A stretch of 64,000 nucleotides of DNA, taken from assembly GCF_017939745.1 (NCBI RefSeq), contig NZ_JAGKQQ010000001.1, forward strand, positions 6,215,299 to 6,279,298. The letters are read 5' to 3'. This stretch comes from Gemmata palustris (lineage in GTDB: Bacteria > Planctomycetota > Planctomycetia > Gemmatales > Gemmataceae). A program made the position numbers and the translations under genes. This document shows, piece by piece, positions 12,284-21,621 of the stretch. The notes below the pieces were generated by a model. It ran no database searches. It saw only the letters and a program-made list of their open reading frames with translations, and was not told the origin of the DNA. The number at the start of each line of letters is the position of its first letter. Positions within the stretch are counted from its first letter, which is position 1.

Positions 12284-13048
12284 TTAGGCCCGTTTCGGGC
12301 GCCGGGCACTGGGCTTGGGCGAGTTCTGCTTGCTCGTCTTGGCGGCCGCTCGCTTGTTAGCCGGTGTTCCGCCGACCGCTCCGCCACTGGGACCAGCTTC
12401 TGCCGGGAACTCGTCCTCGTCGGAAGTGTCGTCCTCATCGAGGGGACCACTTCCCATCGCCGCCTGCAAGTTCGCGCCGCTCAAAGCGCCGCTGCCGACG
12501 GTCGTTCCAGCCAGTCCACCGATCGCCGATCCACCGCCCGGCGTGCCGGCCGCGTGGGTGTCGCTGGGATCGGCACCCAAATCGCGCCCGACGACGCGCT
12601 GAAGGGCTTCGGCGGAAGACTCGTGCCCCGGTTCGCCGAGCCACGTGGCGGGGCGCCCGTCGTTAACGTTCACCGCGCGCCCGGACTGGAGCGCGGACGC
12701 ACACGCGACACAGTGCCGCACATAGGGCAGAGCGCCGAGTCGCGCGGCTCCGATGTCGCGCTTGCATTGCTCGCACCGCCCGTAGGTGCCACGCTCGATG
12801 CGTTCCAGAGCGGCAACGGCCTCGTCGCGGATGTACGTTTCGTTCTCCAGGAGCGTGGCATCGAGTTCCTGGGAAAACGTCCCCGTGCCCAGATCGGCCA
12901 GGTGCATTGGGGCGTTCGACACGCCGCCCCCGGATTCACCGCCCAGGGGCACGCGGACCTCGGCTTCCAGCGAAGCCGCCGTTTTCCCGACGCGATCCAC
13001 CAACTCTCCCAAGACCTTCCGATATCGATCAAGTTGTTGTTGATTCAT
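12284..13048 (-). CDS. DksA/TraR-type zinc finger protein
   Basis: A 254-residue protein with an N-terminal coiled-coil segment (RYRKVLGELVDRVGKTAASLEAEV), ENETYIRDEAVAALERIERGTYG, and a four-cysteine zinc finger C-x2-C-x17-C-x2-C (CEQCKRDIGAARLGALPYVR onward), which is the DksA/TraR C4 finger. The family acts on RNA polymerase through the secondary channel in some members. The last 120 residues are low complexity (Gly/Ser/Ala, an acidic DEDDTSDEDE run, a basic tail) and are unlike E. coli DksA. The ATG at 13048 follows GGAGAAAG. Family placement is good; a DksA-like function is only inferred. Confidence 0.8.
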   Translation of the reverse strand: MNQQQLDRYRKVLGELVDRVGKTAASLEAEVRVPLGGESGGGVSNAPMHLADLGTGTFSQELDATLLENETYIRDEAVAALERIERGTYGRCEQCKRDIGAARLGALPYVRHCVACASALQSGRAVNVNDGRPATWLGEPGHESSAEALQRVVGRDLGADPSDTHAAGTPGGGSAIGGLAGTTVGSGALSGANLQAAMGSGPLDEDDTSDEDEFPAEAGPSGGAVGGTPANKRAAAKTSKQNSPKPSARRPKRA

Positions 13049-13275
13049 GACTTTCTCCACCGGGTGTCCATCAGAGCGCCTTTGATGAAGCAGGAATCGT
13101 GCCTCGTTTCGAGAATAATGGGCCGCACCGGGTACGAACCGCTGCTTATGAATCCCGACGCCGGTGCAGAAATGCTTGTAGCCCGGCGGAACGACACGCG
13201 CTCCACCGGGCCACAGATTGAGAAAGGCGCTTTTAAGAATTCACGCCCGATACACGATCTAGCACTTGTGCGATT

Positions 13276-14046
13276 TTACTTTTTGGTGATTTCCTTGACG
13301 CGGATGTTGCGGTAGCGAACGAACTGCTTGGTGTAGTCGCCGCCGCCGTGAACCTGGAGCGCGATGCCGCCCTTGTCCGCGAGCCGCTTCTCGGTGTCCT
13401 GGAACTCCATGAACTTCACCCCCTTGATCCAGGTCGTGATCTTCGGCGGGTTCCCCTCGACCCGGGCGCGCACCTCGTTCCACTCGCCGTGCTTCCAAAA
13501 CTTCGCCCAGTCTTCGGCACCCACCGGGCTCGGAAACGGCTTGTACTCCTTCACCTCGATGTCGGTCACTTCCTTTTTGAAGCTGAAGTTCTGCACGTGC
13601 GGCTTCCCACCAATGCCCTCGCCGTAAACCCCCATCAGGTTACCGCCGGAGTGGTAGTCGATCATCGCCTGATAGCACTTACCCGTATCCGTGCTGCGGA
13701 GGAAGAGGCCGCTATCCGGCCCGAAATCGTTGTTCATCTCCAGCGCCACCTCGAAGTCTCCGTACTCCTTCTCGGTGATGACGATACCGCCGTTACCGGG
13801 CACGTCCTGGCTGCCGACGATGGCGCCCTTCTCGATCACCCATTTACCGCCGCTCTTGTTCTTGGTCGTGCCGCTGTGACCGGTCTTCGCGGACACCTTC
13901 CACCCATCAAGCGACTTGCCGTCGAAGATGGAAACGAAGCCGGTTTCGTCGAATTTTTCCGGTTTCGGCGGTTCGGCGCGGGCCGGTATCAGGGCGACGA
14001 GCGGAACGAGTAACAGGGACGTGAGCGCGAGCGCAGCGGATCGCAT
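13276..14046 (-). CDS. Secreted DUF1080 (3-keto-disaccharide hydrolase-like) protein
   Basis: A 256-residue exported protein. The N-terminal 24 residues form a signal peptide (RSAALALTSLLLVPLVALIPARA). The DUF1080 concanavalin-like lectin/glucanase fold is seen in FVSIFDGKSLDGWKV, FEVALEMNNDFGPDSGLFLR, NEVRARVEGNPPKITTWIKG and GGIALQVHGG. Members of this family are abundant in planctomycetes; some cleave 3-keto-disaccharides. No sugar-processing neighbours are present, so the substrate is unknown. Confidence 0.85.
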   Translation of the reverse strand: MRSAALALTSLLLVPLVALIPARAEPPKPEKFDETGFVSIFDGKSLDGWKVSAKTGHSGTTKNKSGGKWVIEKGAIVGSQDVPGNGGIVITEKEYGDFEVALEMNNDFGPDSGLFLRSTDTGKCYQAMIDYHSGGNLMGVYGEGIGGKPHVQNFSFKKEVTDIEVKEYKPFPSPVGAEDWAKFWKHGEWNEVRARVEGNPPKITTWIKGVKFMEFQDTEKRLADKGGIALQVHGGGDYTKQFVRYRNIRVKEITKK

Positions 14047-14209
14047 CGGAGGGCCTCGGGGGAGGGGTGGAGGGCGACCGGGTCAGTATCCGCGCGGGGA
14101 GTAGCGCTGTCCAGAAGCGAACAGCAAGACGAGATTTCTTCGCGCGCTGATGCTCCCGGTTCATCAGACACTTGTGAGAAACGGGAGTTTCAGCGCGCGG
14201 TTAGAACAA

Positions 14210-15223
14210 TTACACCGTCCGGCCGAACGCGGGCGCGAGTGCCTTGAGGCGTGTGAGCAGCGCGTCGAGGGCGGCGAAGTCGAGCGACTGGGCGCCGTCG
14301 GACATCGCGCGGTCCGGTTCGGGGTGGACCTCGATCAGCAGGCCGTCAGCGCCTGCGGCCAGTGACGCGAGTGACATCGCCGGTACATAGGCGCGCTTGC
14401 CGGTCCCGTGGCTCGGGTCCACGAAGATCGGCAAATGGCACAGAGCCTTCGCGGGCGGGATCACCGAGAGGTCGAGCGTGTTGCGGCTGTGATCGGAGAA
14501 CGTCCGAACGCCGCGCTCGCACAGAATAACTTGGTAGTTCCCGCCGGCCATGATGTACTCGGCCGCCATCAGCCACTCTTCGAGGGTCGCGCTCATCCCG
14601 CGCTTCAGCAACACCGGCTTGCGGCACTTGCCCACGCGCTTGAGCAGCGAGAAGTTCTGCATGTTCCGCGTGCCGATCTGAATGATGTCGGCGGACTCCT
14701 CGACGGCGCTCGCGTTCTCCGTGTCCATCAGTTCGGTGACGATGCCGATCCCGGTCTCAGTACGAGCCTTTTCGAGAATGCGCAGCCCCTCGATTCCCAA
14801 CCCTTGGAAGCTGTACGGGCTGCTCCGCGGCTTGAACGCGCCGGCCCGCAGGAACTTGACCCCGCGCGAAACGAGGTATTCGGCGGTCTTAATCATCATC
14901 GCTTCGGACTCGACCGAACACGGCCCGGCGATGATCGTGAAGTTCTTGGGGCCGATCGTGTCTTGCGCGAGCGGAATCGTGGTGTCGTCGCGCTTCATCT
15001 CGCGGCTGGCGAGTTTGTACGGCTTGGTAACGCGAATCGCCTCCTCGACCCCGGGCAGCACTTCAAAGAGCGACTTATCGACCGCCCCGGTGTTCCCGGT
15101 GATCCCGATCGCGGTCCGGGTGGCGCCGGGCATCACGTGCGGGGTCAGCCCCTGGCCCTCGATCACCTGCACCACTTTGTCGACCTGCGACTGAGCGGCG
15201 TGAGACTGCATGACAACGAGCAT
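14210..15223 (-). CDS. aroF: 3-deoxy-7-phosphoheptulonate synthase (DAHP synthase, type I-beta)
   Basis: This enzyme condenses phosphoenolpyruvate and erythrose 4-phosphate, the first step of aromatic amino acid synthesis. The 337-residue protein has the N-terminal ferredoxin-like regulatory domain of the I-beta class (starting MLVVMQSHA) and a TIM barrel with IIAGPCSVES, RAGAFKPRSSPYSFQGLG, IQIGTRNMQNF, PVLLKRGMSAT and FVDPSHGTGKR. Metal and substrate residues are intact. The ATG at 15223 begins the regulatory domain. No other aro gene adjoins it. Confidence 0.93.
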   Translation of the reverse strand: MLVVMQSHAAQSQVDKVVQVIEGQGLTPHVMPGATRTAIGITGNTGAVDKSLFEVLPGVEEAIRVTKPYKLASREMKRDDTTIPLAQDTIGPKNFTIIAGPCSVESEAMMIKTAEYLVSRGVKFLRAGAFKPRSSPYSFQGLGIEGLRILEKARTETGIGIVTELMDTENASAVEESADIIQIGTRNMQNFSLLKRVGKCRKPVLLKRGMSATLEEWLMAAEYIMAGGNYQVILCERGVRTFSDHSRNTLDLSVIPPAKALCHLPIFVDPSHGTGKRAYVPAMSLASLAAGADGLLIEVHPEPDRAMSDGAQSLDFAALDALLTRLKALAPAFGRTV

Positions 15224-15285
15224 AGAAACGTACCGAAAGTAAGTGGAAGCGATGCAACCCACCAATTCACGGGCCGCAAGACACT

Positions 15286-16143
15286 CTATGGAGCCAATTC
15301 CATTGCTTGGCAGACGCCCAAGGAAGTTCCATCATACCCCCCCACAGCAACGAGTTTCATACCAGGCTGAAAGCTCTTGTTCCTTGCCTTTTCACTACCT
15401 AGCGAACCTGAAAAAAAGCACTTCACAACGCCACCGCCACTCGGCGATTTCAATGTTACATAAGCGTGACCGTACTCACTCACTTCTGCCTTCTCGATGA
15501 TCCCGCTTACGATGATGTACTTATCTTTGTACTTGCTCTCCATCCCTTTCTTGTCTGCGGCCACTTCGCGGGCTAGCTGCTCAGCAGTGAATTTGTCGGG
15601 CATTGCCCCTTTCACATCAATGATTTCCCAATGCACGAGTTCATTGATCCGCGCACGGAGTCGAACGGTCTGTCCGGGAAACACCTTTTTCCACGGTTCT
15701 TTTTCTGTTGTCGGAACAATGAGCGGCAGGCGATCGGGAGTCGTTTCCAAAGCGAGATAGACACCAACGTTTTTGACGACTCCCGTTAGATCGACGATTT
15801 TGCCCACGTTCTTATCGAATGGCGCGCTAGGTTTACCCGCATCCTCGGACTGCTTGGCCCATTCTTCGGCCGTGATGACAACGTCCGGTTTCACTTTCGC
15901 GAGTGACTCGGGTGCATTCGTCGGCTCTGGCTTCTTGGTGTCCAGATCGCCGCCCGCGGCTTTCGCGGCGCGACGCAAGTCATCCGTTGTGATATCCCCG
16001 TTCTTTTTCTCCACTTTGGGCGGATCGGCTAACTTTGGATTGTCTTCTATCTTCGGCACTTCGTCCTTCTTGCCGCAGCCCGCAAGTACAACCGTGAACA
16101 AAATCAGAATGGCGATCCGTTGCCAGTGGTTTACGGCGAACAT
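15286..16143 (-). CDS. Lipoprotein with OB-fold-like repeats, function unknown
   Basis: A 285-residue predicted lipoprotein. The signal peptide ends in the lipobox LAGC (ILFTVVLAGCGKKDE). After a charged linker come two similar beta-rich segments (GKIVDLTGVVKNVGVYLAL...FPGQTVRLRARI and YKDKYIIVSGIIEKAEVSEY...FQPGMKLVAVGGY), which resemble the tRNA_anti-like OB fold seen in many planctomycete lipoproteins. The ATG at 16143 follows GGAGAAG and gives a proper signal peptide; longer starts do not. Confidence 0.75.
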   Translation of the reverse strand: MFAVNHWQRIAILILFTVVLAGCGKKDEVPKIEDNPKLADPPKVEKKNGDITTDDLRRAAKAAGGDLDTKKPEPTNAPESLAKVKPDVVITAEEWAKQSEDAGKPSAPFDKNVGKIVDLTGVVKNVGVYLALETTPDRLPLIVPTTEKEPWKKVFPGQTVRLRARINELVHWEIIDVKGAMPDKFTAEQLAREVAADKKGMESKYKDKYIIVSGIIEKAEVSEYGHAYVTLKSPSGGGVVKCFFSGSLGSEKARNKSFQPGMKLVAVGGYDGTSLGVCQAMELAP

Positions 16144-16239
16144 GGGCAACTTCTCCAGTTGATGCGGGCATTCCCGATCCCAACCGCGAATGGGGAACCG
16201 TATTATAGTGAATGACGGCATTCCCATTCCGAGGGCCGC

Positions 16240-17112
16240 ATGGACTTGCCGGACGATGAGCACCTCCAGTGGGCACACACCGAGCTCGGTGAGCCGGATG
16301 CGTTCTTCCGCATCAGCCGGGCGCGGTTCCTGACCAAACTCTTGTTCGGCGTCCTCCTGCTCCTGTACGGGCTCGTGGCCAACTATTTGTGGTGGGTTCA
16401 CGGCCCTGCCACGTTCGGGCACTTCGAGCTACTGCTACTGGTCTTTTTGCCGCTCTCGGGGGCAACGCTGCTGTTGCACATGTACCGCAACCGCGGGCTG
16501 TACGTCCTCATTTACCCCACGGGCCTGTTGCGTTTACGGCGCGGCGAGGTGGACTCGTTTCCGTGGGCCGAGATCGCCCACATTCAACTGAAGGTGCAGC
16601 GCGCGACCGGGGCGGAAATCACCCACGGCACCGACGGCACCCCGACCGCGTGCTGGATTCCGGTCGATGTGCCCACGTTCAAGTTGTGGGACGCCGGGCT
16701 AACAGTGCTGCGCGAGGACGGCGTGGAAGCGCACTTCGGCTCGGCCCTGACGGACTACGACCAGCTCGCGGAGCAGGTCCAAACGCGCACGTTCACCGCG
16801 CTCTGGCCCCGGGTCCGCGAGCAGTTCTTCGCCGGCGAGCGCCTGGCGTTCGGCGAACTCGAAGTCGGCTTCGCGGGGCTGCGGCACAACGGCAAACTGC
16901 TCCCGTGGCGCGAGCTGAAGGAACTCGTCATCGCGCAGGGCAAGCTCTCCATCAAGCAGACCGGCAAGTGGCTCCCGTGGGTGCTCATCGACATGGCCAG
17001 CGTGCCGAACCCGCACGTGCTGTTCGCGCTCGTCGGGGAGGTCCAGCACACGTTCTCCCCGCCACGAAGAGAACCGAAACCGGACCGCGCGGGGCAACAG
17101 GACAAAGAGTGA
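16240..17112 (+). CDS. Membrane protein with PH-like domain (DUF6585-like)
   Basis: A 290-residue protein. Two hydrophobic helices (FLTKLLFGVLLLLYGLVANY and FELLLLVFLPLSGATLLLHM) sit near residues 30-80. The rest is soluble and beta-rich, with two repeats of a similar kind (GLYVLIYPTGLLRLRRGEVD...PWAEI and FGELEVGFAGLRHNGKLLPW RELKEL), suggestive of PH-like domains as in the DUF6585 family. Charged tail. The function is unknown; the family name is from memory of its pattern. Confidence 0.65.
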   Translation: MDLPDDEHLQWAHTELGEPDAFFRISRARFLTKLLFGVLLLLYGLVANYLWWVHGPATFGHFELLLLVFLPLSGATLLLHMYRNRGLYVLIYPTGLLRLRRGEVDSFPWAEIAHIQLKVQRATGAEITHGTDGTPTACWIPVDVPTFKLWDAGLTVLREDGVEAHFGSALTDYDQLAEQVQTRTFTALWPRVREQFFAGERLAFGELEVGFAGLRHNGKLLPWRELKELVIAQGKLSIKQTGKWLPWVLIDMASVPNPHVLFALVGEVQHTFSPPRREPKPDRAGQQDKE

Positions 17113-17135
17113 ACCCCTCCTCACCGGAGTCAATC

Positions 17136-18128
17136 ATGTCGCGCCTTGTCCTCGCACTCGCATTCGCGCTTGCACCCACGCTGCTCCGTGCGGCCGATGA
17201 GCCGGATCGTGCGGCCCTGCGCAAGAAAATGGAACGCGCAATGGGGCCGCTCCCCGACGCGGATCGCAAGGTTCCGCTCGACCCGAAAGTTGTCAGCGAA
17301 GAAAAGCTCGACGGCTACGTGCGGCTGAAGATCACGTTCGCGGTGGAGAAGGGCGATCGCGTCCCCGCGTGGTTACTGGTCCCGAACACGGCCACACGCG
17401 ACAAAAAAGCCCCCGCGATGCTCTGCTTGCACCAGACGATCTCGATCGGGAAGGACGAACCCATTGGGTTGGGCAAACAGGACAGCAAGGCTCAGGCACT
17501 GCACCTCGTGAAGCGCGGGTTCGTATGTCTTGCCCCCGATTACCCGAGCTTCGGCGACTACAAGTACGACTTCCAGGAGGCGTTCAAGCGCGGCGACTAC
17601 CAGTCGGGCACGATGAAGGCCGTCTGGAACAACATGCGCGCGGTGGACTACCTACAATCGTTACCGGAAGTGGACGGCGAGCGCATCGGGGTGATCGGGC
17701 ACTCGCTCGGCGGGCACAACTCCATGTTCACCGCCGCGTTCGACGAGCGGCTGAAGGTGATCGTTTCGAGTTGCGGATTTTGCAGCTTCGCGAAGTATTA
17801 CAAAGGCAACCTGAAGGGCTGGACGAGCGAGCGGTACATGCCGCTCATCGCGCGGGAGTTCGGTAACGATCCGAAGAAAATGCCGTTCGACTTCTCGGAC
17901 GTGGTGACCAGCTTCGCGCCGCGTGCGTTCCTCGCGGTCGCGCCAGAAAAGGACGATAACTTTGAAGTGAGTGGCGTGCGAGACGTGATTGCCGCCGCGG
18001 AGCCCGCGTACAAGGCGCTCAAAGCAGCGAACAAGTTAAAAGCGCTCTACCCGGACGCGGGACACGACTTCCCCGCTGACGCGCGCAAGACCGCGTATGA
18101 GTTCATTGAGGCGGAGTTGAAGAAGTGA
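17136..18128 (+). CDS. Exported alpha/beta hydrolase (dienelactone hydrolase/acetyl esterase type)
   Basis: A 330-residue protein with a signal peptide (RLVLALAFALAPTLLRAADE) and an alpha/beta hydrolase fold. The nucleophile elbow is GVIGHSLGGHN, with Ser in G-H-S-L-G; the acid and histidine are probably in the APEKDDNFE and DAGHDFPAD segments. PAWLLVPNTATRDKKAPAML is typical of the dienelactone hydrolase/acetyl-xylan-esterase-like group common in planctomycetes. It follows the DUF6585-like gene by 23 bases and may be co-transcribed. GGAG precedes the ATG. Confidence 0.85.
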   Translation: MSRLVLALAFALAPTLLRAADEPDRAALRKKMERAMGPLPDADRKVPLDPKVVSEEKLDGYVRLKITFAVEKGDRVPAWLLVPNTATRDKKAPAMLCLHQTISIGKDEPIGLGKQDSKAQALHLVKRGFVCLAPDYPSFGDYKYDFQEAFKRGDYQSGTMKAVWNNMRAVDYLQSLPEVDGERIGVIGHSLGGHNSMFTAAFDERLKVIVSSCGFCSFAKYYKGNLKGWTSERYMPLIAREFGNDPKKMPFDFSDVVTSFAPRAFLAVAPEKDDNFEVSGVRDVIAAAEPAYKALKAANKLKALYPDAGHDFPADARKTAYEFIEAELKK

Positions 18129-18146
18129 TTACGATCGAGCTATTAC

Positions 18147-18235
18147 GGCGAACGGCCGGCGTGAGCCGGCCGGTGAAGCATCCTGTTTGGTAGCGCTATC
18201 CAGATTCACCAGCCGGCTCACGCCGGCCGTTCGCC
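18147..18235. repeat. Inverted pair of REP-like units (BIME-like)
   Basis: 18147-18177 and the reverse complement of 18205-18235 match at 30 of 31 positions. Each arm also folds on itself as ggccggc-gtga-gccggcc, a 7-bp stem with a GTGA (GNRA-type) loop. The pair fills the gap between two convergent genes and probably acts as a two-way terminator. It is related to 1803-1830 and 7374-7447. Confidence 0.75.
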
Positions 18236-18243
18236 CAGTCGGT

Positions 18244-19305
18244 TTACGGCAGCGGAACGGTCTTCAGGTCGTGCAGCGTCCCGTTCTTGACGAGCAGCAG
18301 CGCGTGGCCGTCGTCGAGCTTGTCGAGCTGCATCACGTCCGTGAGTTCCTTGATGCTCTCGTACTTGAGGCCGGCCGTGTCGCCCGCCGGGCGCGCGGTG
18401 ATCGCTTCGGCCTTGTCCACGCCCTCCGTCGGAACCTTCATCACCCCGCGGGCGGAGTTTGCCATCAGGATGTAGTCCTTGCCACCCTTCGTGTAAACGA
18501 TCATGTCGAGCGGGCGGTTGCGGTTCCCGAGCTCCGCGATCGTGGTGCCGTTCACCTTCGCGCCGGCCTTCAGATCGGAAACGGGGATCTTGACGAGCGG
18601 GGTGCAGGTGTACGCGGCCAGGATGTTGTCGTCCTGCCCGATCTTGTACGCGACGAACGTGCGGATCGGGGCGTTCGTTTCCAACTTGCCGTGCGCCCCG
18701 TGGAAGATCTTGATCCCGGCGCCCTTGTCGGCGTCCTTGAACGGGAACGGGATCACGCGGAGCGTGCTGGCGAATTCCTCGTTCGACAGCCCGGCCACGA
18801 TCACCTTGCCGTCCACGAATCCCAACTGAGTGATAACGAGCGGGGCGTCCTTGGCAGCGGTCGCCGGGTTGGGGAGCGTTACCTTAGAGAAAGCCAGATC
18901 CTTGAGAGCAACGGCACTCACGGTACCATCACGGGCGATCTTAAGGAGCGCGGGCTCACCGGCCCCGGTTCCACGGGTCGCGCTGATGTACACGTTGCCC
19001 GACGCCGGGTTCACCTTCAGGTCCGTGATCTTCACGTCCTTCTCGGTCACGCCCAGCGCGGACGCGATTTTCGCGTCGATCTTCTCGACGTTCAGCGGCT
19101 TATCGCCGGCTGGCTTGGTGTCTCCGGTGTCAAACGCGAAGACCGCGGCGCCGGCGGAATCGCCAACGAACAGCAGCCCCTTCGGGCCGAACGCCAGAGC
19201 GGTGACCGACTTCACGTCCGGGGTGCCCTTGGTCAGGCCGTCGTCGGCCCGCCCCACGGCGGCCGACGCCAAAACCAGCGCGGTCACGAGCAGCTTGGTG
19301 CGCAT
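18244..19305 (-). CDS. Secreted protein with beta-propeller-like features, function unknown
   Basis: A 353-residue protein beginning with a signal peptide (TKLLVTALVLASAAVGRADD). The body repeats short strand-like segments (GLLFVGDSAGAAVFAFDTGD, NVYISATRGTGAGEPALLKI, DDNILAAYTCTPLVKI, GKDYILMANSARGVMKV), consistent with a beta-propeller, but I see no catalytic or metal motif. The start at 19305 was chosen for the signal peptide; the frame continues upstream without it. Confidence 0.65.
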   Translation of the reverse strand: MRTKLLVTALVLASAAVGRADDGLTKGTPDVKSVTALAFGPKGLLFVGDSAGAAVFAFDTGDTKPAGDKPLNVEKIDAKIASALGVTEKDVKITDLKVNPASGNVYISATRGTGAGEPALLKIARDGTVSAVALKDLAFSKVTLPNPATAAKDAPLVITQLGFVDGKVIVAGLSNEEFASTLRVIPFPFKDADKGAGIKIFHGAHGKLETNAPIRTFVAYKIGQDDNILAAYTCTPLVKIPVSDLKAGAKVNGTTIAELGNRNRPLDMIVYTKGGKDYILMANSARGVMKVPTEGVDKAEAITARPAGDTAGLKYESIKELTDVMQLDKLDDGHALLLVKNGTLHDLKTVPLP

Positions 19306-19794
19306 GACAGTCCTCGATTGGAGTGCCCCGCCGAGTTGCATTCAGCGGAGCCAAAATTGGGGAGGCGAACCGGGGCTAATCGTCGGCCCCGTGAGAGTGT
19401 ATCATCCGGCGCGGTGATGAAGATGCAAGGAGAAAGGTGGGGGGCGTTTCGCGTTTTGGCCTACTCCATCAAATGCCTTCTCATCGTTCGTTCACAATCG
19501 CGACCACGATACAATATGGAACCCGACTGACTGAACGCGCTTTGGAGAGTGCCGCTCCGAGGGTGACAATGGAGGCGAGAGCAGCGGGGATGTTGGCGAA
19601 TGTTAGTCGCCCGTGCTGGTTCTCCGAACGTGCTTGGATGCAAATTGTCTTGAAAACAAGCTTTATAGTGCGATTTCCGTTCGGCGCACACTCCTAAAGG
19701 CCCAAATTGTTAGCAGATGTTAGTGTCGCGCGATGTCCTAATGGATGGCAATTCGATCGTGATGTCTATTCACAAGGCACAAAGATAAACACGA
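19306..19794. other. Intergenic region, no gene seen
   Basis: About 490 bases between divergent genes. Short open frames occur but show no family pattern and no well-placed ribosome binding site. Promoters for both neighbours should be here; none could be assigned. Confidence 0.4.
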
Positions 19795-21042
19795 ATGTCG
19801 AGCACGCTTGACGCACTGTATGCGGCCATCGTCGACAACCCATCCGACCGCACCGTGCGGCTGGTGTTCGCGGACGCGCTCGACGAGAGCGGTGAGCCGG
19901 GTGACGCAACTCGGGCGGAATTCATCCGCGCGCAGGTCACCCTCGAAGGAACGCCTGACGACGATCCCCGCCGCCCCGCGCTGGTGGCCCAGTGCCAGGG
20001 TTTGTTCGCGGCGCACTGGATCGAGTGGTGGCGCCCGGTGTGTGTGGCACTCGGGTTACCGGAACCGTATGTGCCCAGCCCGAAGCTCCGCGCGCGGCTC
20101 AAGCGCTTCGTTGGCAGCGACAAGCGTGTGACGGGTGAACCGTACATCGCGAACCCCGAAGCGTACTCGATTCGCTCCGACGAACACGAGTTCACCGCGC
20201 AGTTTTACGCCGGCTTCCCGGAGATGCTCGCGATCCACAGGTTCACCATCGACACGCTCACCGGACAGTTCGGCCTGTGGTTCGACCAGGCCCCGTTCTG
20301 CCGGTTGCGCGTCACAAACGAACTGAGCGAGTTCGAGTGGAACAGTTTGGACGGCCCGCACCTCGCGAAGGTCACCGAACTGGTGCTTGATCGACTCACC
20401 GCGGACATCGCGGACCTTTTGTTTCGCGCGCCCCTGAACGGATTGACTTCACTCAAGGTGATGCCGCTCGGGTCACCGAGCATCGTTCGCGGACTGGTCC
20501 ACAAGCCAGTATGGGCCGGGCTGCGATCCCTGACGCTGAGCGGAATCAGCACGCCCGATTCGTTGTGCGAGGTGGCGGAATCCTGCACCCTGGAGCATCT
20601 CGAAGAGCTGGTGTTCGGGGTCCACGAGGTCGAGGAGTCACAACCGCTCGGCGGCCTCTGGAGCGTTCTCGGTAACGCCATCGCGGGGATTCTCGCGCAG
20701 ATGGCTCACATGTACCCGCGCCCGACCGGACCGATCCGCGGACCGGACTACTGGCCCGCGTTCGTGGCTCTTTCGCGCTCGCCGGTGCTCCCGCGATTGC
20801 GCCGGCTGCGGGTACTCGACGCGGACCCGAACTGGGTCGCGCGCGTGGCCGAAATGCTCGTGAACGCGGGCCAGCAAGCACCTGGTGCCGAGCCGTTCCT
20901 GTCCGACGAGTGCGTACACGCGGTAGCCGACGCCCTCGACCCGGATAAGCTGGAAAGGCTGGAACTGCCGGCAACGCGGATCAGCACCGCGTGCCGCGAC
21001 GAGCTGACCCGTCGGTTCGGCCCGCGCGTGGTTCTGGCGTGA
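19795..21042 (+). CDS. TIGR02996 domain (repeat-companion) protein
   Basis: A 415-residue protein whose first 50 residues match TIGR02996 (LDALYAAIVDNPSDRTVRLVFADALDESG, then ATRAEFIRAQVTLE), a short domain almost confined to Gemmata-like planctomycetes. It usually precedes leucine-rich-like repeats; here the rest holds LRR-like pieces (LAKVTELVLDRLTADIADLLF, NGLTSLKVMPLGSPSI, GLRSLTLSGISTPD, HLEELVFGVHEVEE). No catalytic domain is seen. The function is unknown. Confidence 0.82.
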   Translation: MSSTLDALYAAIVDNPSDRTVRLVFADALDESGEPGDATRAEFIRAQVTLEGTPDDDPRRPALVAQCQGLFAAHWIEWWRPVCVALGLPEPYVPSPKLRARLKRFVGSDKRVTGEPYIANPEAYSIRSDEHEFTAQFYAGFPEMLAIHRFTIDTLTGQFGLWFDQAPFCRLRVTNELSEFEWNSLDGPHLAKVTELVLDRLTADIADLLFRAPLNGLTSLKVMPLGSPSIVRGLVHKPVWAGLRSLTLSGISTPDSLCEVAESCTLEHLEELVFGVHEVEESQPLGGLWSVLGNAIAGILAQMAHMYPRPTGPIRGPDYWPAFVALSRSPVLPRLRRLRVLDADPNWVARVAEMLVNAGQQAPGAEPFLSDECVHAVADALDPDKLERLELPATRISTACRDELTRRFGPRVVLA

Positions 21043-21066
21043 CACTCACTTCAGGAGACCCGTCAA

Positions 21067-21507
21067 ATGCGTCTGATGACCATCTGCGCCCTGGCCGCCG
21101 CGTTCACGATCGCCCCGTTCGCCACGGGCGAGGACAAGAAGCTCGAGCGCCCGAAGCTCGACGCCAAGGAATGGAAGAAGACGAAGTCCGGCCTGGAAAT
21201 CTGGGACGTGAAGGAAGGCAAAGGCGATGCGGTGAAGGAGGGCGCCACGGTCGTCATCCATTACACCGGCTGGCTCACCGACGACGACGCGACGAAGTTC
21301 GACAGCAGCGTGGACCGCGGCGAGAAGGCCGAGTTCCCGCTGGACAACCTCATCAAGGGCTGGCAGGAAGGCATCCCGGGCATGAAGCCGGGCGGCGTGC
21401 GCCGGCTCAAGATCCCCGCGGACCTGGCTTACGGCCCGAAGGGGCGCGGGAAGATCCCCGGCGGCGCGACGCTGGTGTTCGAGATCGAGCTGTTCGAGTC
21501 GAAGTAA
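21067..21507 (+). CDS. FKBP-type peptidyl-prolyl isomerase, exported (copy 1)
   Basis: A 146-residue protein with a signal peptide (LMTICALAAAFTIAPFATGE) and one FKBP domain: VVIHYTGWLTDD, KFDSSVDRGEKAEFPLDNLI, GWQEGIPGMKPGGVRRLKIP, YGPKGRGKIPGGATLVFEIE. The aromatic pocket residues (Tyr, Phe, Asp, Trp) are present. It probably assists folding of exported proteins. It starts 24 bases after the TIGR02996 gene with AGGAG ahead of the ATG and is followed by a close copy. Confidence 0.93.
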   Translation: MRLMTICALAAAFTIAPFATGEDKKLERPKLDAKEWKKTKSGLEIWDVKEGKGDAVKEGATVVIHYTGWLTDDDATKFDSSVDRGEKAEFPLDNLIKGWQEGIPGMKPGGVRRLKIPADLAYGPKGRGKIPGGATLVFEIELFESK

Positions 21508-21621
21508 CGAGAACTGCTTGCGGATCGAAGGCCGAGCGTATTGAGTCTTCGATCCGCTGCTGAGATACTGGATCGATCCGAAGTCACATGGGTTTCGCGT
21601 TACCACTTCGAGGGACCACCA

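Noticed and set aside
19437-19697. An 86-codon plus-strand frame before the TIGR02996 gene
   Set aside because: Mixed composition, no start context and no similarity to a known family.
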